A DNA stretch of 64,000 bases, from the NCBI GenBank assembly GCA_946811185.2, contig OX328099.1, positions 38,179,299 through 38,243,298 of the forward strand, written 5' to 3'. The DNA comes from Hippopus hippopus. Lineage: Eukaryota; Mollusca; Bivalvia; Cardiida; Cardiidae. This document shows positions 22,427 through 35,600 of this stretch, piece after piece (positions within the stretch are counted from its first letter, which is position 1; every line of letters begins with the position of its first letter). The notes beneath the pieces are model-generated. The model had not been told where the DNA came from, did no database searches, and saw only the letters and a program-made list of their open reading frames with translations. The position numbers and the translations under genes are program-made.

Positions 22427-23803
22427 ACACTATGTTTCTTATATTGCTGAAATCCATTAATGGACTCATTTTCTGACTTCAGTTTCGAGAAGCATTTCAC
22501 CAACATTAACAGGGTTTAGATGCAATCTCAATTCCTGAGTTGACACAACAGTCCAGACTTAACAGCAAAATAATGGACTTAGGTCTGTTAACCGAGTTAA
22601 ATTTGGTTTGCTTGGCTGAGTTGAGTCTGAAACGTTTTTTCATTCGTGCTTTGAGAACATTGCCATATGGTGTTGGTATTAGGGAAATGTGTCTTAAATA
22701 ATGAACGAAACGTTAGTTGGAAAATGAGTCCATTCATGAATTTTAGTAAAATAAGACACTAAAAGTTTCAATGTGAAATCAGTCCCTAGTTACAAGCAGT
22801 TCTTCTTTTCCTACAGTGTTTCCAGGGTCATTAAAACATGGATTTTTTTGTAAATTTCTCTTTTCCCACAATGTCTATAACACCATCTCCCTCACAGTCA
22901 TTAAAACAAGGGGATTGTTTTGAAAGGGCTTAAAGAGAATAGCGCCACATTCACAAATCATTCTAAACTAAATTATTATTCTAACTTCTAGACTACACAC
23001 CTGATTGGCTGACACAAAATAGATAGACCAATGGTCAGTCTTGTAATCAGAAGAATATTTATACTTGGTGATGATTACAACCCATGGAGTGTCAAAGATA
23101 AAACAAAATACTTTCTAGACTATATAGAAGTGATACAATTTTATTCACTAATATCTTAAATGCAGCATAAATGAACCACTGAACATAGTAATTAATTTCC
23201 TACGATTTCTAATCTTGATTATAAGACAAACATGAAATAATAACAAAGACAGAATGAATAAAAGTGCTTGAAACTAGATTGACTATAACTTACTCAAAAG
23301 GGTTACCGATCATGTCACACATTTACCAGTGTAACATTTGTTTTGAGCCTCAAATCAATATTTATCAGAAGTGTTGACTTTGCCATACATTTAAATTATA
23401 GACAGGTCCAAATTGAAAGCATTTGGAGATGACAAGTTCAATGTGGCTCGAATGATGGGATTTGGCTTTGAAAGGGTAGAAAACATTGTGGGAAATGGAG
23501 AAAATACTGTGATCAGTGTTTTCTCTTTTCCCCACAATGTTTTCAAAAGCAATTTTCCTCAGGGTTGTTAAAACACTGAATTGTTTGGTAAAGGGTCAAA
23601 GCAGACTTTATCCATTTGGTAGGAAGAGCAAATGTAAATCATGCAAAACAGCTGATAGTATTTATTTCTGAGGCTACTTCTTTTACAGGTATTACAAATA
23701 ATAAATCCACTTTCTTCCTTGTCACAATCTAGTTTCAAGCCACATGTACCTTGAAAAGAGCAAAACATATTTTAAGTTTATCCCCAAAAACAAAATGTGA
23801 CAG
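22427..23803. other. Non-coding stretch with one MITE A copy
   Basis: Unique AT-rich sequence, a worn MITE piece near 22790-22935 and a good MITE A copy at about 23398-23600 (start truncated, centre and GGTAAAGGGTC end clear). No gene recognised. Confidence 0.55.
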
Positions 23804-24031
23804 TTGAGCAAGTATGAAGATAACAGTCTGATAAGAACATTATTAGTTGTACGGTCAGGTGGCAGAGGACTTGGAAACTTGTTCATGGCTGTGGCAAATC
23901 ATGTTGCCCTGAGCCAAAAGCCAATTTATTATACTGCAGAGTTTTACCATTCCAATGTGTATTTAGCAAAATTTCCCCGATTTGTGTTCTCACAAACTGA
24001 GTACACTGATGACATAGAACTTCCCCTCTGA
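23804..24031 (+). CDS. Unassigned open frame, possible terminal exon or relic
   Basis: A 75-codon frame ending TGA. It opens with TTG and is preceded by GTGACAG, a possible splice acceptor, so it may be a last exon rather than a whole gene. It reads RTLLVVRSGGRGLGNLFMA and later LAKFPRFVFSQTEY. The GG-x-GLGN string recalls the donor-binding loop of alpha-1,2-fucosyltransferases (GT11), but the match is short and I would not name it. No partner exon is visible nearby. It could be a pseudogene fragment or chance. Confidence 0.2.
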   Translation: MSKYEDNSLIRTLLVVRSGGRGLGNLFMAVANHVALSQKPIYYTAEFYHSNVYLAKFPRFVFSQTEYTDDIELPL

Positions 24032-24795
24032 ATGCCCCAATTCAATGAAAACTGACGTCACTAAGAACTGACGTCACTGAAACCTTGGTAAAACATGCAG
24101 TTTGGTGGATGAAATTGATGATGTCATCATATTTTTATTTAAACATGGATTTAAACAATTTCAAGGTAAGTTACTTTGCAATTAAATGAAGTGTTATCAA
24201 AAAATAAACGACCATTAGGTACCTCAAACAACCAATAGGTTATCCTTTTAACATTACCATGTATGAGTTTTGACACGTCACAATTTGCTTTCCTGACAAA
24301 GGAATGGCTCATTTTAACCCCGTGTATTTGTTTTAGAATGACGACAAATGATAATATATGTAATTATATTCATTTATTAAAACACATCCAAACCCTGTCT
24401 CTCATCCCTAAATACTGTTAATTCTTATGACCAAGTTAAAAGAAAAACTCAGACCTTATTTTCACCCAAAGAAACTACATTGCAATTTCAATACTGATCT
24501 TATGTTTTTCAAGGGGAAAAAGTATACTACACAGGTTACTGTATTATCTCTATTGAATGACAAAATTGTAGACTTGTCAAAACAACCACTGTGGCTCAAA
24601 CAATGGAAACTGTCTCTGAAAGGGTACAAAAAAGTGTGGAAAAGGAGAAAATGCCGGTAACCAACACTTTTTCTGTCCAAAAGTTTTTTTCAAATAGTCC
24701 GGATTGTGTGGTATAGAGTTAAACTGGTTAACCTGCTCTCCACCTAATTTGTGTTCACAGTTCAGACAGAGGGACAGGCGCCCCAGCTAAAACAA

Positions 24796-25038
24796 TATGG
24801 CTTGCAACATGCAAAAAGAGGTGTTCGGACATTTGCGTAAAGTTTCGTCTCGGATCAATCCGAGACGGCACTTTACGACGACATTAGATTTTGTTCTTCA
24901 GTAGACTTGAGCAAAATAGAAAATAACATAAAAACAGAGTGTCGTTTCGGATTAGCCTGCGCAGACTGCGCAGGCTGATCCAATACGACACTTTACGCAA
25001 ATGTCCGAATGCCCCATTTCGCGTGTTGCAAGTCATAT
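24796..25038. repeat. MITE family C copy
   Basis: Ends ATGGCTTGCAACATGCAAAA and TTTCGCGTGTTGCAAGTCAT are inverted. Inside are CTCGGATCAATCCGAGACGG and GATTAGCCTGCGCAGACTGC blocks. Confidence 0.75.
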
Positions 25039-25307
25039 CCTGCAACCTACAGACTTGGAATAAAATAGTTCCTCATACCTACCCTATTTCATTTGAAAGT
25101 TATAGCACATAGAGTTATATTTTGCTAGGCTAAATTTCATTTTTCTCTCTCTCCAACTTGAGTTATGAAGGTTTTGCTGTTTTATTGTAGTGAACACAGA
25201 TGACCCAAAATGGCAGTCCTTTGTGGCTCAAAGGTTAACCCGTGGGAATTATACTCAAGAGGTTCTTTAAAATTACTCTAACCTTATTTTCATATTTTTA
25301 CAAGTAC

Positions 25308-25310
<3 letters not shown>

Positions 25311-25342
<32 letters not shown>
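25311..25342. repeat. Poly(A) tract
   Basis: A run of about 32 A residues. It may be the tail of a retroposed sequence or a simple repeat; the upstream sequence has no recognisable gene. Confidence 0.6.
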
Positions 25343-25346
<4 letters not shown>

Positions 25347-25585
25347 AATCTTAGCTAAAATTCTAGAATAAATAACTCAGTTTGAACCAGAAATGCTTCA
25401 AGAAACTTATAACATTATTACATACAACAAAAAAACTTACACTTAGGTATCAAAATGGAAAGCTTGGACCATGGTCTCCCTCTTGACATTAACAAACCAA
25501 AATATCATAACAATAAGTAAAACCACAACACAGTTTTTACCCAAAGAATACAAAATAACAATTAGCCACACTCTGTAAAAGGAGA

Positions 25586-25814
25586 TTAACCCTTTACCAC
25601 ACGGCAAAATTTAAGACCTATCCAAATTGAAAGCATTTGCAAAAGACAATTTCATAGTGGCTCAAATGACGCAACTTTTCTTTGATAGGGTAGAAAACTT
25701 TGTGGGAAAAGGAGAAAATGCTGGTTACCAGCATTTTCTCCTTTTCCCACAATGTTTTCAAAAGGCCTTTTCTTCAGGGGTGTTAAAAGGCGTCATTGTG
25801 TGGTAAAGGGTTAA
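25586..25814. repeat. MITE family A, intact copy
   Basis: TTAA at 25586-25589 and 25811-25814, perfect central inverted repeat at about 25698-25760. It is followed directly by a partial MITE D copy (25815-25975). Confidence 0.85.
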
Positions 25815-26228
25815 AATGCATCTGCAAAACGTATCAACCCAGGTCACCCTTTATGTCATCAACAGGCTGACCTAGGTCAAAACTTTTTGCTATTAGTCAA
25901 TTTTCTGCATGTCAATTGATCAGTCTACCACATGATTCAGTTGGTCATTTGACAAAATTGGTTTTATGGATAAAAAAAAATGTGATGACCTACTTTTTAT
26001 AATAGATCACAAAGATGCATTAAACACCTTTTCCCAGAATGCCAACCAACTGTAAGCGAACAAGGTTCAGCCATTACCAAAACCTCTGAAATACAACAAT
26101 GAAGGCTGTGTCCTTCATAATATCTCACAACACACAAGATAGTGCAGATTCATGATAAGACTGCACATTCTGATCTTGATCCACTCTATCTTCGATAGCA
26201 ATTCATATTGCCACTGGCACTTGAAGAA

Positions 26229-26455
26229 TTAAATCTTTACAACACAACCCTGACTTTAAAAAAGCCTAAAAAAAGGGTTTAGAAGACATTTTGGAAAAAC
26301 GTGAAAATGCTTTTAACCAACATTTCTCCTTTTTGCAAAATGTTTTCAATCCTTCCAAAGTAAAATTTCAATTTTTGAGTCACACACATTTTGTTCTTTG
26401 CAAATGCTTTCAGTGTAGACAACTCAAAAATTTTTGTTGTGTGGTAAAGAGTTAA
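26229..26455. repeat. MITE family A copy in the ESCO 3' flank
   Basis: TTAA at 26229-26232 and 26452-26455. It starts 46 bases beyond the ESCO stop codon, so it probably lies in the 3' UTR and would place a hairpin in the mRNA. Confidence 0.7.
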
Positions 26456-26500
26456 AAAAAAGAAGTAATGGTTAGAGAATGCCTTTTTCAGCATCCCGAG

Positions 26501-26633
26501 TTACTTCTTGAACTTATACACTAAAAACTTTGAAGTCCCTGTATAGTTCATAGCCAAGGTTTTTCCATTCTGGGTTGGATCAGAGAAAGCCATCCTTCTT
26601 TTTGAAATAACACAGCCATAGGCAAACCACTGC
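26501..26633 (-). CDS. ESCO: ESCO last exon, SDPT and C-terminal strand
   Basis: The acceptor TTCTGTCTATTCCAG is inside a longer open frame reaching 26797; only the part below 26633 is coding. It reads QWFAYGCVISKRRMAFSDPT, then QNGKTLAMNYTGTSKFLVY and KFKK with a TAA stop at 26501-26503. AFSDPT carries the conserved Asp of the ESCO active site. Confidence 0.95.
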
Positions 26634-29600
26634 CTGGAATAGACAGAAAAGGTATTTCTGATTTCATGCAAATTAGAATTATACAGATACACAGTGTTGT
26701 CAAAATAAGCCGATTGGCGATCAAAATCATCGCTTAAAATCACGTTTGGATCGGTTGGTTTTGCCGTCGATGCGAGTTTTTTTTTAACCGCCTGCATTGT
26801 CTATATTCGTTTAAATTCCATTAGGATCCTTGTATTTTTAAGACGTTTTATAATAAATGCAAGCTTAGCGAGAAACCCCCTTCACACACCATGTCCTTGA
26901 AAGTATTTGGAAAAACCAATCTAAAAATAAAATGCTGCTTTTATCACAATCGCAACGTCTTGTAACCTACTTAGTCATTGAGACGCTCTTTGAAATCAAT
27001 TTGCTTTGTCAAGCGTCCAGTTGTTACGGTTTTGGCCGATAATTGTCCTGAGTTTTCGCAGCGCGGATTTTTAAAAAAAAATTTTTTTTTAGAACATATC
27101 TCGGCCTGCTGAAAAAAGAAAGAATACACCCGAAGAGCGTCCAGAAACACAAAGCGTATATGAAACAAAGCGCCAGGGCCCCTATCAGCAAAATTAGAAG
27201 GATGATTTCAAAAGGATACTTTATGACGAATTTTGAATCATCAAGCCCCTTCGTCACTGCAGGGATCGTATATAAGATCCCTGGTCACTGGATGAATATA
27301 GTAACTTAAATCTGTGTACATGCTAATAAAAACATAATATACATGATATGCTGTATAGCTACCATTTCTACAGCTGCTCAGTTGTTACTTTTGTCATAAA
27401 TTTTGGCGTATTAGAGGTGGGAGAAATATTAAGACTTTAGACCCCTGACCATTTAGACCCCATTTTTTTTTTCCTACTTAGTGTGACACTCTTGGGACAA
27501 TCATATCCTTATTTCTGTTTTTCAGATCCCTTTAATATAGTGTCTTACATACTTGGCAGATGTTTTAGCTCTTTGTATGAAAGATGGCCATTGCACTACA
27601 TGGTACTTTATACAGTTGTCAGTACTGAATTTCTTGTGACACAGTCCTAAATCTATTTTCTTTTCACACGTATATATTACATACTCTGCTGATAGTCTAT
27701 CTGTATTTAGTCATTTTTGATTGTATCACACAAGAAAGTCCATAATTATCTGAGTCATATTCGCAGGATTTGTGTGATCTGCATCCAAATTTTTCAAAAG
27801 TACAATAAATTATTGATGCGGAGGAGCAGAATGATGATCTGTTGGGAAAAAAAAAAAAAAAAAAAATACTGTTTTGTAACTTCGGAGGGATCCCTGATAA
27901 TCAGGAGGGCACCCAGATAATAAAGTTAGGGATTCCTGCTGGATCCCTTAGAAAAAAAAATTGTGTCGAACCCTGGAAAGCCGATGAATTTGCAGAATTT
28001 CGGCTTCACAGTGGATTGTTATGACTCTGATATGTTGTCAGAAATTTAAAGGTTGCTTAGTTTTTTCACAAGCAGATGCAAAAAAAAAAAAAAAGGAATA
28101 AATTGCACAAATATACAACTTGTTTCAAGGCATATAACCGCACCGATACATTTCTTACCCACTTATATCTCACCGGCAATAAAGCTTGACCAAGTATATG
28201 TATATTTTATAAACTCACGGGTGATTCTGATTTATTCTTTTCTATACATACAATGTAGGCATGAGAATATGCATTTATAACAACAAAGATGAAAGGCACT
28301 ACACACCAGAAATGCAAATTAAGTGAATAACAGAATTAGAGTCTATAAACAGATAGTTTTTAAACACTCAATTATAAAAATTCTTTCACTTGTATTTTAT
28401 ATCCAATGGTAGTATTTTTCTCTAAAAACCCACTTTTTCCCTGTGCAAAAAGCTTAAGAATATATTACAAATGATCTATTTTATTAAAAAAAGTTTAATA
28501 TTATTTTCTCCAAAGAGCAAATATAATGTATTTTGACAAAGACTGAGAAAGAAGAATGAAGGGATTTGCATGCAAGGAGATGGTTTCCTAGGTGTTTAGA
28601 ATTGCTGAAATTCAATTTCGGCCGGGGGGCTTTGCCCCCCCCCCCCCCCCCCCCCCCCGTCCCCCTACCAGGGCGTTCTCTGGACCCACAAGGGGGCCGC
28701 CAAGGCCCCCTTGACCCCCGACCTGATCTGTTAGATTTCAGTTTTGATCTGTTATTCAAAAACATTTTGACAACCCTGGATACAGAAAATCTCAATTATT
28801 CCAACATGTGACAATTTCAATGCAAGGATTATTTCTTTCACTGCAAATTGTGACTTCAAAGACTGTTGCATAGAGCATAGATCAACATCAGAATGCATAT
28901 TCTCTGTTGACTGATCTCAAATCTACATCATTCACTACGTACTGCTCAACTTATACCAAAATTATCTACAATGACAGTGAGGAAACCTACTTTCAGACTT
29001 CAAAAAATTCAGAACAATTTACATGTACTTGGCAGAAAAAGAGTTAACTCTTTACCAAGCGACAAATTTTAGAAGTGTCCAAATTGAGAGCATTTTACAG
29101 GTGGCAAAATAAATGTTATTCAGAAATTGAAATACATTTTTGGACAGGAAGTAAACTTTGTGAGAAAAAGATAAAATGCTGGTAACCAGCATTTCTCCTT
29201 TTCCCACAGTATCTTCAACAGCCTTTTTCCTTCAGGGTCATTAAAAGTCGGGATTGTTTGGTAAAGGGTAAATTCTAAACATTTGCAGGATCACTAAAAT
29301 TATTGTTAGAGTATTTTTTCCAAACCTATTTTCAGATGATGATGAAAATTTTAAATGGTTATCTGCTTCATTTATTGCATGAGAAATGATAGATTTTTGT
29401 GTCATGATGGTGTATCCAGCTGATATACGATTTATTTGCTTTAATTACACTGGTTCATAGTTCATTGACTCAGTTTCCAGGTCATAGCATAGTTATTAGA
29501 TACAAATTTCTGCTGTCTTTAAAAGTTCCTGATGATGCTAAATTTGAATGGTTCTTCCACAAGGAACTACTGTTCAAGGCATCAAATTATGAATAAAACA

Positions 29601-32600
29601 TAGCAATTTGACGATATGGACTGCCTCAATTTTGACATTTCATCCATTAATTTGATGAACTGATCAGTTTTAAATCAGTTAGAACCATTTGTTTGAATCA
29701 TATTTTCATCTTTTTGACAATGGATGCATATTACTCACTACCGTTTGTAGCTCTGCAAAATAAAAAAATGTGACTGACTTCTATAAATATCACTGCGAAA
29801 ACCAGTAACCCATGTATCAACCCATGTTGTTTGCAGATAAAATCTCATGCCAATAAATTGTGTAACATCTTATGTGTTTGATCTTCGTTAGTTAAGAAGT
29901 AATTATCATATATAAGAATCCCAAAAATATAATGATTTCTTTCTACTTTACTACTTAAGATGAGGCGATTGTTTTATACCTGACACAATCAAGTAACTTA
30001 GTTGCAATCCCTTTCCTCCTGGCCTGACTGTGAACCCATATTCGACTTATACCCACTTTAGCTGGTACAGGTGTTTCACTACAATACCAAGGTCTGCTGC
30101 CCGGATGATTCTGTGAGCTCTGACTGCTGTCAGATTCAGGTACAACTGGATAACCCTGTGATAACAATATGATATCTGTCAGTCTTTCAGTTTTGTAGTT
30201 AAACTTGGTAATTACAAGAAAATTTAACCTGTGAACATATGACTGTTTGTGCCACTCCCATAGAAAAGGTTGTGAGAAAAAAAAAAGATGTATATTTTCA
30301 TTTTATTTACAATCTGTTCAAGAACCAAGCAATCCTGCATTTCAACAGTGCTGTAGAAAGAGGCTTATGAAGTAATTGTGGGAAAAGGAGAAAATGCTAG
30401 TAAACTGCATTTTCTCCTGGTGACCAGCATTTTCTCCTTTTCCCACCATGATTTCTACCCATTCAAGGACAAAGCCAATGGTTTGAGCCATATTCTATTT
30501 GTCTAGTCTAAAATTTGGTTTTTGGCAAAAAGAAAAAGGTGAGGCATGTTGATTTTTTGTTTTTTAACCCACAAAACCTTGAAGATATAACAGTCTTCAA
30601 AAGAGAAATTCAGTACTTGGTAAACTATCAGTAAGCAAGATATATGTGGATAAAAGATGTTTGAGAAACTGAAATTTCATTTGCAGGATATGTATCCATT
30701 TAAACTATCTTTAATTTTCATATTAGTTTTGCAAAGGCCCATGGGAACATCATGTGATCAGTATCTTGTGCCAGTATTACCTGGCTATAAGCATGTCAGT
30801 GTCTTAAAACACTTGGCTTTCTAGTTGCAGAATGACTATGCTGTTTTTTTTTTTTTTAAACAAAAAAATCCCATACATGTATAAGCATGACACTTAATAA
30901 AAAAATAATAAAAAACATGCAAAAATGAATCAGCTCTCTTTGGTAATTTTAACCCTTTAACAAACATAAAACTTTTGGACATGACCAAATTGCAAGCGTT
31001 TAATGCCCACAAATCAAATGTAGCTTAAATGATGTTTTAATGTTTTAAGGATACAAAGCATTGTGGGAAAAGGAGAAAATGGTGGTCAGCAGCATTTTCT
31101 CCTTTTCCCTCAATGTTTTCAAAAGTTTTCTCTCTCTCTCTGTGTTAAAACTTGTCATTGTGTGGTAAAGGATTAAGTCTATAGGATAACTGGTGAAAAT
31201 GATATAAAATACAGGGTTTTTCCTCAGCATTAAAAATTGGTCATTGTGATCCCTTGTTTCTTTAGTTGAGGGTCATTCCTTTAATTCTGGGCATCAAAGT
31301 AAATGGGTCTCTTCGTCTTCAAGCATGGATTACAATACATTTCACCTTTAAACTCCAATCAAGTAAACCCTTAAAGCCAGTTCTGACTGAGAGCTTGACT
31401 TCACTTTTTTCACAGACGATACATTCCCTTCGAATCATTGCTTAATGTGGTGTGATCGGCAGCTGTAGTAAGTAGATGATTAAAATGTCTATTTGTCCGT
31501 GAAGAATGCTACAGTTTACATTGTTCTGACATTTTTCCAGCAAACAGAACAGACTAGTAACGTGTACTTTTTTCTACCTTGGGGGGGGAAAAAGCTGTAA
31601 AATATAGAGAACCCAACTAACACTTTGACTGGGCCTGTATTTAAGACAACTGTCCACTGTATTTTAACGTAATAATGCGTAAACCAGTCTTATTCTAAAA
31701 ATAAATGACCAGAAAACCACTTTTATCTAAAATAAACCCATGTCGTTAAAAAAAGAACAATGTTCGTCTAATATTGAAGCAAGATAAGCATTGACGATTT
31801 ATTCAATTTCCTAGATGATTTCGATTTTGGAAAGTTGCTTCACTCATGGAACACTATTTCTTTTGGGGGTCATTTAAGTTAAAATAGCGTCACTGACACA
31901 ATATTTGTGCATCATGGAAAATATCAAAATACCAAACACTTTCATTGCTATCTGCAAACAATTATTTTCATCTTAAAGCAAAGTACTTTTGAAGACAGTG
32001 TGACAAAAGGAGCAATAACCATATTTCATGTCAATAATGACCACTTGAACTCTTTACATGTATCAAAGGAAAAAAGTCTAGACTTGTCAAATTTGAAAAC
32101 ATTAATTTTGCAGATGACAAATCAAATTTGAAATGATGGGATTTGCCTTCGAAAAGGTAGAACACATCATGGAACAAGAGCGGCAAATTGTCGCAAGATA
32201 CGCCCGTCCCACCACCAGTTGTCGAGGGGGTATAATAATCGTAAAGGGCAGGTAATGCAACAAACATGTTTACCAAAGTCTCAAGTCAATTTGACTTGAG
32301 GTGACAAAGTTCTGTTCCAGACAAGCAAGAAATACTGTAAAAATGAAGATCAAAGTGGAATTACTCAAAATCCGCACTAGGTAGAGTTATTGTTCTTGCG
32401 CACTGTACTCCGTAATATTGCAACAAACATGCATACCAAGTTTGAAGTCACTCTGACTTGAGATGACAAAGTTATATTCCGGACAAGCAAGAAATGCTGT
32501 AAAAATGACGATCAAGGGGAAATAACTCAAAATTCGTGCTAGGAAGAGTTATGGTTCTTGTGCACTGCACTCCGTAAATTTTCAACAATCATGCATACCA

Positions 32601-35600
32601 AATTTGAAGATGTTCAGACTAGAGATGACAAAGTTATATTCCGGACAAGCAAGAAATGCTGTAAAAATGACGATCAAAGGGAAATAACTCAAAGACAGCA
32701 CCAGGTAGAGTTATGGTTCTTTCGCACTGCAGTCCGTATTGTTGCAACAAACACAAATACCAAGTTTCAAGTCAATCGGACTGGAGATGACAAAGTTATG
32801 CTCCGGACAAGCAGAAAATGCTGTAAAAATGATGATCAAAGGGAAATAACTCAAAGACAGCACGAGGTAGAATTATGGTTCTTTTGCACTGCACTCCATA
32901 TTATTGCAACAAACACAAATGCCAAGTTTCAAGTCAATCGACTGGAGATGACAAAGTTATGCTCCGGACAAGCAGAAAATGCTGTAAAAATGATGATCAA
33001 AGGGAAATAACTCAAAGACAGCACCAGGTAGAGTTATGGTTCTTTTGCACTGCACTCCGTATGATTGCAACAAACACACATGCCAAGTTTCAAGTCAATC
33101 AAACCAGAGATGACAAAGTTATGCTCCAGACAAGCAGAAAATGCTGTAAAAATGACGATCAAAGGGAAATAACTCAAAGACAGCACCAGGTAGAGTTATG
33201 GTTCTTTCGCACTGCACTCCCTATAATTGCAACAAACACACATACCAAGTTTCAAGTCAATCGGACTGGAGATGACAAAGTTATGCTCCGGACAAGAACT
33301 GGACGCCGCCCGCCCGCCTGCCAGTACGCCATGGGTGATCCCAAAATACGTCCCGTCTTCGACGGGCGTATAAAAAGGAAAAAAAGAAAAAAGGTTATCA
33401 ACAGCATTTTCTCCTTCTCCCTTGATGTTTTCCAAAGCCTCATCCTCAAGGTCTTTCAAACACTGTATTGATTGGTAGAGGATTAAACCCTATTTCAAGC
33501 TGATAATTCTTATTTATAAAGGATTTTTTCAATGATGTATGCTGCAAATTTGTTTCAAGATTTCAAAGATTTTAAAGGAGCACTTACCTCTGTCAGGGGT
33601 TCTGCCAGACAACATCCCTCCACTCTCTTTTTGTCAGAGATGTATAAAAATGCCTATAAAAATAATAAGAGCACCGCATGTGGGTGCCAACACTCCACTG
33701 CAGTTGCTTGTCTAAATACATTTGATTTTCAGTGAAAATTCCAAGCCAAAAAAGGGGCATAAATGTGTCATATTTTCATGGTTACCTGCTTCACTTTTAT
33801 GGGTTCCCCTTTTGATAGTTGACAGCAAGTCCCAGTTTGAAGTAAATATCTTTAGTAATGATAGAGACATCATGAAATGTCGAAGCTTTTGCACAACAAT
33901 GGCAACAGCAGGACTATGACAATAGCATGACGTTTTCTTGGAAAACAGCCATTGAAGCTGAAAATAATTCAATCTACTTTTTGACTGAGAAATTTTTGAC
34001 ATGTCAGTATTGAAACTATTTGCAAATGAAAAATGAAATGTGGCCCAAATGACTAGACTTGTGCCTTGAAGAGTGGGAAAAGGAGAAAATGATGGCAATT
34101 GGAGCAATTTTTATCAGACTATAAAGAAACAAGAGGGCCATCATGGCCCTGTATCGCTCCACTGGCTTTTTAACCCTTTACCACACAAATCGAAGTGTTG
34201 TCTTTTTGCAATGGCTTTAAACTTGGTACAGTAAAAAAAAATTGTCATTTCTTAAGGAGTAAAATTAACGTATCGTGCGCTTAAGTGGCATTGACAGAGA
34301 CATACAGCATAAAAAGTCTGTATGGTAATAAACTTACTTTGAAAACATAACCTCCACCCAGCCCGCCAAACAAAAACAGTCATATCTTTTTAAATGCAAA
34401 GATAATGTCAGTGAATACAAGCAGGTTTATTCATTAGCATGAAAGGTAAAGTTCTGAAAAAATTTGAGTGATAGAAACCTTAAATTAAACATTCCATTCA
34501 TGTGAGCATAACCATTAGCATCAAAATAAATCACTCTCCCTTAAAACAGAACATTTCCTCTCCAAAAAACTTGAATACCAAACTCCAATAATGTATATGT
34601 GCAGTTTGATAATCAAGGGAGGTAAATAGTAACAAACTTTATCTTGTAAAACAGGAGTTATTTCCCTTGATTACTATTTTAAATTGCAGTCACTATATAA
34701 GCCCATGCTAAACTTGTGATCTCCGGGGCAGAGCTAATTTTGACCCCAGGGCTATAATATGAAGGAATTTGAAAGAGGTCCATTAGATAAAGCTACATGC
34801 CGAATTTGGTAGCCCTGGGCCTCATGGTTTCAGACAAGAAGATTTTCAAAGATGTTCAATATTTTTCAGTTTTGTTGCCATGGCAACCAGAGTTTTTGAA
34901 GGGATCAAATTCTTTCAAGAAATTCTAAATAGGACCATGGCAGGATCATTTCTGTGAAGTTTCATCAAATTTGGATGGGTAGTTTCAGAGGAGAAGAAGT
35001 TTGAAAAAAAAGTTAACGCACGCACGGACGGACGACGGACACCGGGCCATGACATAAGCCCGCTGGCCTTCGGCCAGTGGAGCTAAAAACCAATGATTAC
35101 AGCGTAGAAACCCTTTTATAACAGATTTTAAGACTCAATAATCGAAACCTGTTAACCCTTTATCAAACAATCCAAAGGAAAATGCTCTTTAAAAACATTG
35201 CAGGAAAAGGAAAAAAATGCTGGTTACTAGAACTTTCTCTTTTTCCCCACAATATTTTCTATCCTTTCAAAGACAAACCATATCATTTGAACCTCATTAA
35301 CTTTGCCAAGTGCTTTCAATTCGAACACGTCTAAAATTTTGCTGTCTGGGAAAAAGTTAAACATTATTACCTGGTAAGTAGGTCTAAATACAAAATGATG
35401 ATCAGAGGAACCTAATTCTTGATTCATTATGTCATTGATTTCATCAATCTGTGGAAGAAAGAGAAGTGAATTGATTGTTTGACTCTTTACCACACAATTC
35501 CGAGTTTTAACGAGCTTGAGGAAGAGGCCTTTTGAAAATATTGTGGGAAAAGGAGAAAATGCTGCTAACCAGCATTTTCTCCTTTTCCCGCAATGTTTTC

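Larger units (their letters stand above)
30156..33587. other. ESCO intron 7: MITEs and a tandem-array element
   Basis: Contains a MITE A copy with a partly duplicated centre (30310-30540), an intact-ended MITE A copy (30949-31176), about 0.7 kb of unique DNA (31200-31900) and the 162-bp tandem element (32173-33376). No additional exon is needed by the ESCO reading frame. Confidence 0.7.

Noticed and set aside
26634..26797. Upstream part of the open frame that ends in ESCO exon 9
   Set aside because: Lies before the splice acceptor at 26634-26635. It is intron read-through, since ESCO homology begins only at QWFAYGC.
27024..27257. Minus-strand frame with a strong hydrophobic helix (EIILLILLIGALALCFIYAL)
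   Set aside because: Opens with GTG rather than ATG, has no partner exon, and lies inside an ESCO intron on the same strand. Probably chance, though its slightly higher GC content is noted.
28566..28811. Proline-rich frame over the C-run
   Set aside because: Created by a homopolymer and a GC-rich repeat; no conservation cue.
32558..33471. Long overlapping + strand open frames with repeated TSRKCCKNDDQREI units
   Set aside because: They follow the 162-bp tandem monomer, are matched by an equivalent array at 21249-22426, and have no domain. The open frame follows from a period divisible by three.
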